NCBI GenBank assembly: GCA_964629825.1
Contig: CAZVUW010000001.1
Span: 20,813 to 84,812, forward strand
Direction: 5' to 3'
DNA: 64,000 bases
DNA from: CAZVUW01 sp964629825
Lineage (GTDB): Bacteria > Actinomycetota > Nitriliruptoria > Euzebyales > Egibacteraceae
Positions 59,301-64,000 of the stretch are shown one piece after another. The notes beneath the pieces are model-generated. The model saw only the letters and a list, made by a program, of their open reading frames with translations. It was not told the origin of the DNA and made no database searches. Position 1 is the first letter of the stretch, and the number at the start of each line of letters is the position of its first letter. Made by a program: the position numbers and the translations under genes.

Positions 59301-60940
59301 TCGGACGTCTCGGTCAGCAGGGGCGCGCGGGCGCCGAGCTGGGTGCGCAGGCTCATGCCCGAGCGCTCGCGCAGATGGTCGATCGGAGGGTTGGTGACCT
59401 GCGCGAAGCGCTGCTTGAGATGGTGGTAGACGGTGCGGGGCCGCTCGGCGAGGACGGCCAGCGCCGTGTCGTCGCCCATCGAGGAGATCGGCTCGCTGCC
59501 GTCGTTGGCCATCGGCCGCAGCACGGCAGTCTCGTCCTCCTTGGTGAGCCCGGCCACCACCTTGCGGATGACGAGGTCAGATCCGGCGGCCTCGACCGGC
59601 CGACCGGCGCCGATGGTGCGCTGGTTGGCCCGCAGCCAGCGGCCGTAGGGTCGACGGCGGGCCAACCGCTGCTTGACGGCCAGGTCCTCGAGCAGGCCGC
59701 CGTCAGCGGGGTCGACGACCAGCACCTGGCCCGGCCCGAGCCGCTCCCGGCGGATGCGACCGCGCCCGTCCAGCGGCACGGCGCCGATCTCGGAGGCGCA
59801 GGCGACCAGTCCATCCTCGGCCACCTGATAGCGCAGCGGCCGCAGGCCGTTGCGGTCCAGCGCCGCGGCCACCCGGCGCCCATCGGCGAGCACGACGCCC
59901 GCCGGGCCGTCCCACGGCTCCATCAGGGCCGCGGAGTAGCGGTGGAGGTCGACGACCTCGGGGTCGAGGTCGCTTCGGCCCTCCCAGGCGGGTTGGAGGA
60001 GCATCGTCGCGGCGTGCGCCAGATCACGCCCGCCGCGGACCAGCAGCTCCAGCGCGGCGTCGAGGCAGGCCGAGTCGGAGGCGGCAGGGTCGGTCAGCGG
60101 GTCCAGCAGCGCCTCGCCCTCGGGGGCGAGCTCGGGCCAGTCGGCGCCCAGGCGGCCGGCGCGGGCGCGCAGCTGGTTGATGTTGCCGTCGATGGTGTTG
60201 ATCTCGCCGTTGTGGGCGGCCAGGCGGAAGGGCTGGGCCAGCTCCCAGCTCGGGCGGGTGTTGGTCGAGTAGCGCTGGTGGAACAGAGCGAACCAGCCCG
60301 TCACGCGCGGGTCGGCGAGGTCGGGGAGGTAGTCGGCCAGGCGATCCGCCGTCGTCAGCGCCTTGTAGACGATGGTCCGGGTGCTCCAGGAGGCGAAGTA
60401 GGCGCGCACGCCCAGCGCCCGGCAGGCCGCCTCGGCGCGGCGGCGCGCGACGTAGCAGCGCCGCTCGCTGGCGTCGCCGTCGTCGGGGGCCAGGAACACG
60501 GCCTGCTCCTGACGCGGTGCGCTGGCCCTGGCGATCGGGCCCAGGGCACGCTCATCCGTCGGCACGACCCGCCAGCCGAGGAGCTTCAGACCCGAGGCCG
60601 CGCAGGCGCGCTCGACCGCCGCCCGCGCGCGGGCCCGCGCCCGGTCCCCCGCGGCGTCCTCCTGCCCGTGGAGAAGGCACATCGCGGCACCCAGACCTCC
60701 GCGGGGGGTCGACGCCGCGACCGCGGAGGCGAGCAGCGCGGTCGGCAGCGGCAGGAGCAGGCCGGCGCCGTCACCGCTGCGCCCGTCTGCCGCCACGGCG
60801 CCCCGGTGGCGCATGCGTGCGAGGCCCGTCAGGGCGGCGTCGATCAGGGCCCGTGAAGACCGGCCGTGCACGTCGGCTACGAAGCCGACCCCGCAGGCGT
60901 CGCGCTCGGTGCGGGTGGGGTGAAGACCGGTCCTGCTCAT
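56384..60940 (-). CDS. gltB: Glutamate synthase large subunit GltB
   Basis: GltB makes glutamate from glutamine and 2-oxoglutarate with the GltD subunit. The 1518-residue protein starts MSRTGLHP and has the N-terminal amidotransferase nucleophile C16 in ERDACGVGFVADVHG, released after removal of a short propeptide. The central and FMN domains include KPGEGGQLPGHKV, DLAQLIFDLKQVNP, SVKLVSSSGVGTVAAGV and GGDGGTGA. The Fe-S cysteines stand in CILARACHRDSCPVGVATQ. The C-terminal beta-helix has GMAGGRIVVRPP. AGGAGGG precedes the ATG. gltD is not adjacent, although the two are usually paired. Confidence 0.95.
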   Translation of the reverse strand: MSRTGLHPTRTERDACGVGFVADVHGRSSRALIDAALTGLARMRHRGAVAADGRSGDGAGLLLPLPTALLASAVAASTPRGGLGAAMCLLHGQEDAAGDRARARARAAVERACAASGLKLLGWRVVPTDERALGPIARASAPRQEQAVFLAPDDGDASERRCYVARRRAEAACRALGVRAYFASWSTRTIVYKALTTADRLADYLPDLADPRVTGWFALFHQRYSTNTRPSWELAQPFRLAAHNGEINTIDGNINQLRARAGRLGADWPELAPEGEALLDPLTDPAASDSACLDAALELLVRGGRDLAHAATMLLQPAWEGRSDLDPEVVDLHRYSAALMEPWDGPAGVVLADGRRVAAALDRNGLRPLRYQVAEDGLVACASEIGAVPLDGRGRIRRERLGPGQVLVVDPADGGLLEDLAVKQRLARRRPYGRWLRANQRTIGAGRPVEAAGSDLVIRKVVAGLTKEDETAVLRPMANDGSEPISSMGDDTALAVLAERPRTVYHHLKQRFAQVTNPPIDHLRERSGMSLRTQLGARAPLLTETSEAAWLLTVDGFLLHPQGLAELVSSPPLPLRAAELDATWPTTAGAEGLAQRLVELAAAAQEVVEDGAALLVLSDRAAAADRAPAPALLALGAVHQRLIATGLRSRCSIVVDTDDAWEPHAFAVLLGYGADAICPRLALETIADLAAEGRLGRDRPSPAEAQERYGRAVHGGVAKILAKMGVSTLDGYRGAQLFEALGLGADVIDLCLGGTPSPLGGVGLAELAADVLERHAQAHAGAAPASPGFYKHRQGGDYHANNPAVVTALQRAVGLAGGTPPAPDLGPSSQPPATRLLAQALAEGRFELYTEFARLVDERPPSAPRDLLQPVGRGSVPLDQVEPASSIVQRFFTGAMSLGALSPEAHETLAAAMNLIGGRSNCGEGGEDRVRFASRGTAGDVDSRVKQVASGRFGVTPEYLVYADELQIKMAQGAKPGEGGQLPGHKVTARIAALRSTQPGTTLISPPPHHDIYSIEDLAQLIFDLKQVNPYASVSVKLVSSSGVGTVAAGVVKGLADAIQIAGGDGGTGAATLGSIKHAGLPWEIGLAETQQTLVREGLRGRVRLQVDGGLRTGRDVLLAALLGADEYGFGTAAMIAEGCILARACHRDSCPVGVATQRPDLRARFPGRAEMVAIYLLLVAEDVRRHLARLGLRSIEEAIGRVDLLRPRTDLPAGARAAALDLSALLADPAPADPAEDRARSYTESLPIQAPHGDLGDRLFADAFPSLWSGSLLSLRYEIGNTDRAVGARLGGAIALEHGSEEPDGRVTARFSGQAGQSFGAFLTPGVELDLEGEANDYVGKGMAGGRIVVRPPADDLGDPVLVGNTVLYGATGGELFVAGRAGERFAVRNSGATAVVEGVGDHACEYMTGGLVVILGPTGLNVGAGMTGGELYVLDPGGAVRERINPGSVVAGRPDLMQLAALRELLVRHHRLTGSAVAAAVLASWERSARQLWRIAAPTQVDAPEVAVTGAVGVPG

Positions 60941-60985
60941 GCGCCCTCCTCGGAATCCCCTCGGCTGCAACCTCCGGAAATGACA

Positions 60986-61021
60986 ACGGCGCCCGCCCCT
61001 CGGAACAGGGGCGAGCGCCGT
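60986..61021 (-). terminator. Hairpin terminator after the NIDO-domain protein gene
   Basis: Two seven-base stems, separated by one mismatch, pair 60986-61000 with 61007-61021 around a six-base loop, 29 bases after the stop at 61051. It separates that gene from gltB. Confidence 0.75.
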
Positions 61022-61050
61022 CGCTCGTCCGGTCAGGATAACCGATCAGG

Positions 61051-64000
61051 TCAGCGGTGCAGCGCCTCCAGCGCACGAACGCTCGATTCGAGGGCGCGCA
61101 GGCCGTCCGCGTCGCCCTGGTTGGTCTTGCCCTTGTCCACCACGCCGGCCTGCCACTCGAGCAGGCGCGCGGCGCGGTCGAGGTGGCTCAGCGCCGGGCC
61201 GACCTTGCCGTCGAGCTGCAACCACAGCTCGGCGGTGTCGAGGGCGTGGCGGATCTTCGCCTCCAGGCCCTCGGTGATGCCGCCGGCCGCGACCAGGGCG
61301 TCCAGCTCGGCGCGGACGCGCGCGAAGCTGATCGGCTCATCCTCACCCGGCCCATCGATGCCCGGGCAGTCCAGGCGCAGGTCGAGGTCGGTGACCTCCG
61401 GCGGCACCTCCAGCACGGGCGTCTCGACGTAGTCGCCGCCGTCGAGCGCGGTGCACTCCGGGTGCTGGGCGCGGACGATGTAGAAGCCCGCGATGGTGTC
61501 CCAGCCGAAGTGCCCGTCGCCGTCGGTGACGTCGGGGTTGGCGCGGTTGGACGGCGACATGATGTCGCTGCCGTCCGGCACGACCTCGAACGGACCGGCG
61601 GCCGTGTCGGCGCGGTACAACGTGACGATCGCGCCCGGAACCGGGTTGCCCAGAACCGTGCGCACGTTGCCCGACGGGTCGATGTAGATGTCGAAGTCCG
61701 TCGCGTCGACCGACCCGTCGGGGCAGGTGATGCGGATGCGGATCTCCGCGTAGCCGGAGGCGGGGCGCAGCTGCGGGATCTGGCCCGTGTACTGGCCGTC
61801 CGCCACCTCGGTCAGCTCGCCGGAGGCGAGGACCGTGCTGCCCTGGACGACCTCCCACGTGCCGGTGCCGCCGGCGCAGGAGGTCGTGTCGATGTCGATC
61901 TCGTCACCCCAGTAGACGCTGGGGATGCCCTGGCCGTTCGTGCTGGCAGGCGAGATCGTCGTGTCGTCGGGCGGTCCGGTGGGGCCGGTCAGCACGACGT
62001 CCACCTCGACCACGCCGCTCTCCCCGACCTCGACCGGGCCGGCGGTCGCCTGGCTCAGGGTCGAGCCGGCGGGCGGACGGACGGTGATCAGGTACTGCCC
62101 GGCGGGGATGCCGGTCGCCTGGTAGCGGCCGTTGGCGCCGGTGCGGGTGACCGCGCGGCATTGGCCGCCACCGGCCGGGCAGATCTCCACCGGCGCACCG
62201 GGCACGGCCTCGCCGGCCTCATCGGTGACGGCGCCACGGACGGTCGCACCGGTCGGCGCGGCGCCGTTGCGCACCTCGAAGATGTGACGGCCGCGCTGCA
62301 GCGTGCCGCGGCTGGTCCGGGTGAGGCCGGTGTCGGGGTTGCTGTCGAGCAGCGCGCCGTTCACCAGGGTCCCGGGGAACTCGAAGAACTGCGCCGGGTT
62401 GCCCGTGCCGGCCGAGTAGCCCGCACCGGCGGACTGGCCGCCGTAGCCGTTGGAGCCGCCGCTGGCCGAGCCGGTCTCCCACAGGATCCGGTCGTAGTTC
62501 ATGACGATGTCGAAGTCGCCCGGGGCCACGTCGGAGCGGTCCACCAGCAGCAGCTGGAAGGAGTTCGTCTTGTCCGTGGCGGAGGCGTAGTAGCCGACGT
62601 CGATCCAGTTGACGCAGAACGCCGGGCGCCCCCCGTAGGTCGCGGGCGCTGTGGACACCGAGTGGCGCACCAGGCCCGAGCCGGGTCCGCGCGTGTCCAC
62701 GTCCGCGAAGAACGGCGCGATGATCGGCGGCGTCGTGGCCGTGATCCGGAACGGCGTGTACGTCGACATCGGCGCGTTGAACGTGACGTTGCCGTTGTTG
62801 TTGACGAACAGGTAGTCGTAGCTGGTCCCGAAGAAGTTGACCGGGAACGGCAGCTGCACGGCGTCGGTGGAGCCGTCGTCGTTGGCGGGCAGGACCGCGG
62901 CCTCGCAGGCGGGGTCGCGGATGATCGCCTCCGGGCTCGGCTGGGTCTGCGCGGCGCGGATGGTGAGCACGGCGCTGGCCGAGCCCCCGCCCGCCGCGGC
63001 GGTGATGGTGGCAGTGGAGTCCACCGGCACCGGCGTTGTGGCCACCAAGAACGTGCCGCTGGTCTGGCCCGGCGCGATCAGCGTGGTCGCGGGAACGGTC
63101 GCGACGCCCTCACCGGTCAGCGTCACGACCGTGCCGGACGCGGCCGCGGGCCGGTCGAGGGTGACCGTCGCGGTCGAGGACGTGCCACCGCTCACGGTGG
63201 CCGGGTCGAGGGTCAGCCCCGTGACCCGCGGTGCCGACTGCGGCGGCTCGGGCGGCGGGTTGACGGTCAGAGTGGCGGTCTTGGTGACGCCACCGGCCAC
63301 CGCGGTGATGGTGACGGTCTTCGACGCGGTCACGGCCTTGGTGGTGACCGTGAACGTCTTGGTGGTCGCGCCCGTGGCGAAGCTCACGCTTGCCGGCACG
63401 GTCGCTGCGCTCGTATCGCTGCTCGACAGCGTGGCCGTGAGCGGACCGGTCGCCGCCCTCGTCAGGGTGAGAGTCGCGGTGGCGTGCTCAGAGCCTCCCC
63501 GCGCGGAGGTGCGGTTGAGGCCGATGGATGCCAGCGCCGGCGGTCCGGCGCACTCGGTGTCGGCCGTGTTCGAGCCGAGGTTGGTGTAGGTCACCGAGCC
63601 GCTCGACGAGGTCAGCTTGACCCGGTGGTTCGCCAGCGTGCTCTCCAGCGCGATGGCGGCCGGGAGCGGCGAGATCGTCGTGCTGCCGATCGCCGCGTTG
63701 GTCGCCGTCTTGCGGATGGTGACGTGTGCGGTGTTGGCCTGCTGGTTGGCGACGATCCCGAAGGCGTCCCCGCAGGGGCTGAAGCGCCACAGCGCGGTCG
63801 CACCGCTGGGCAGCGCCGTGTTGTAGATCATGACGCGGGTCTCGAGGTTGTAGACCGCCACCTGCGTCTGGCCGTTGTTGTCGCGGTAGGCCAGGACGAA
63901 GCTGCGGTCGGCCTCCTCGGAGCTGAAGCCGGTGCCCTGGGTCCCCATGCTGCCGCCGGGGTTGCCGATGGCGGAGAACAGATAGGTCGTGTCCAGCGCC
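61051..64000 (-). CDS. Large secreted NIDO-domain protein with Ig-like and carboxypeptidase-regulatory-like repeats (5' part outside the window)
   Basis: The frame stays open to the window edge, so the N-terminus is missing; at least 983 residues are seen. Order: a beta-rich region with FVLAYRDN; Ig/Calx-beta-like repeats (GLNRTSARGGSEHATATLTL, then GLTLDPATVSGGTSSTATVTL); a NIDO-like domain of about 240 residues (LPFPVNFFGTSYDYLFVNNNGNVTFN onward to IFEVRNG); a carboxypeptidase-regulatory-like repeat (GATVRGAVTDEAGEAVPGAPV); another beta domain; a 78-residue helical tail (about 61054-61293). The tail nearly matches the end of the sugar dehydrogenase at 31342-33075. It looks like an adhesive or scaffold surface protein; substrate or partner is unknown. 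Confidence 0.85.
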   Translation of the reverse strand, partial: ALDTTYLFSAIGNPGGSMGTQGTGFSSEEADRSFVLAYRDNNGQTQVAVYNLETRVMIYNTALPSGATALWRFSPCGDAFGIVANQQANTAHVTIRKTATNAAIGSTTISPLPAAIALESTLANHRVKLTSSSGSVTYTNLGSNTADTECAGPPALASIGLNRTSARGGSEHATATLTLTRAATGPLTATLSSSDTSAATVPASVSFATGATTKTFTVTTKAVTASKTVTITAVAGGVTKTATLTVNPPPEPPQSAPRVTGLTLDPATVSGGTSSTATVTLDRPAAASGTVVTLTGEGVATVPATTLIAPGQTSGTFLVATTPVPVDSTATITAAAGGGSASAVLTIRAAQTQPSPEAIIRDPACEAAVLPANDDGSTDAVQLPFPVNFFGTSYDYLFVNNNGNVTFNAPMSTYTPFRITATTPPIIAPFFADVDTRGPGSGLVRHSVSTAPATYGGRPAFCVNWIDVGYYASATDKTNSFQLLLVDRSDVAPGDFDIVMNYDRILWETGSASGGSNGYGGQSAGAGYSAGTGNPAQFFEFPGTLVNGALLDSNPDTGLTRTSRGTLQRGRHIFEVRNGAAPTGATVRGAVTDEAGEAVPGAPVEICPAGGGQCRAVTRTGANGRYQATGIPAGQYLITVRPPAGSTLSQATAGPVEVGESGVVEVDVVLTGPTGPPDDTTISPASTNGQGIPSVYWGDEIDIDTTSCAGGTGTWEVVQGSTVLASGELTEVADGQYTGQIPQLRPASGYAEIRIRITCPDGSVDATDFDIYIDPSGNVRTVLGNPVPGAIVTLYRADTAAGPFEVVPDGSDIMSPSNRANPDVTDGDGHFGWDTIAGFYIVRAQHPECTALDGGDYVETPVLEVPPEVTDLDLRLDCPGIDGPGEDEPISFARVRAELDALVAAGGITEGLEAKIRHALDTAELWLQLDGKVGPALSHLDRAARLLEWQAGVVDKGKTNQGDADGLRALESSVRALEALHR

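Noticed and set aside
56729..60856. 1375-residue open frame antisense to gltB
   Set aside because: It has low-complexity Arg/Gly/Gln/Asp content and mirrors gltB codons. In very GC-rich DNA the antisense frame often lacks stops. gltB has clear domains, so this is a shadow.
1..64000. Mobile elements, prophage, defence islands, tRNA-linked integration
   Set aside because: I saw no transposase, integrase, phage structural gene, restriction or CRISPR-associated gene and no tRNA. Composition looks uniform.

Overview
The window is a dense, very GC-rich bacterial chromosome segment with short intergenic gaps, many GTG/ATG starts and many start/stop overlaps. It suggests a motile, aerobic, Gram-positive actinobacterium. 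Pointers are a mycobacterial-type LexA box, a DtxR/IdeR-like iron box, a PASTA-type Ser/Thr kinase, HemQ-type haem synthesis, CWB2 cell-wall-binding repeats, an actinobacterial DUF6504 gene and many TAnnnT hexamers placed for leaderless transcription. Flagella, CWB2 repeats and an Mrp antiporter together would fit the Nitriliruptoria (Euzebya/Egibacter/Nitriliruptor-like), but that placement is inference. Ten Ns at 11992-12001 show that this is a scaffold.

Layout. 1-10.7 kb is a motility and chemotaxis island: the end of flgL, fliW, csrA, a FliA/WhiG-type sigma factor and an HD-GYP protein on the plus strand. Facing them is a tightly coupled minus-strand operon cheA-cheW-mcp-cheB-cheR-cheY-cheX-like. 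10.8-18.1 kb carries aceE, a GlcD-type FAD oxidase, a thioesterase-like protein, an SOS-boxed DUF6504 gene, an orphan betaine-type binding lipoprotein and a Tat lipoprotein with a thioredoxin fold. 18.1-24.0 kb is a complete Mrp (mnhABCDEFG) Na+/H+ antiporter operon. 24.1-27.1 kb is thiamine synthesis: thiE on the minus strand, and a TPP riboswitch in front of thiO-thiS-thiG on the plus strand.

27.1-36.8 kb holds a PASTA kinase, a zinc-ribbon membrane protein, an oxidoreductase, a secreted PQQ-type sugar dehydrogenase, a CWB2/L,D-transpeptidase, threonine aldolase and a PlsC acyltransferase. 36.9-49.1 kb is mostly housekeeping: a TIGR00300 enzyme, ROK kinase, a Vms1/eRF1-like protein, a DsbB and TlpA-like thiol-redox pair, an ArsA-like ATPase with two SRPBCC proteins, rhomboid protease, PIG-L deacetylase, fatty acyl-CoA ligase and a hydrolase. 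49.1-64 kb has HemQ, a two-gene iron-type ABC transporter behind an iron box, HU, a HAD protein overlapped by a Thr-Pro-repeat membrane protein, an ArsC-like protein, an SDR, a glutaredoxin, gltB and the 3' part of a large secreted NIDO-domain protein.

The points most worth following are a CheA with a MshEN-like (putative c-di-GMP-binding) segment between its HPt and dimerisation domains, close to an HD-GYP gene; a C-terminal module of about 80 residues shared by two unrelated secreted proteins 30 kb apart; a perfect LexA-type box in front of the DUF6504 gene; and a recurrent leaderless promoter architecture. I did not see tRNA or rRNA genes, CRISPR arrays, insertion sequences or prophage genes. 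No gene-free stretch exceeds 300 bases.
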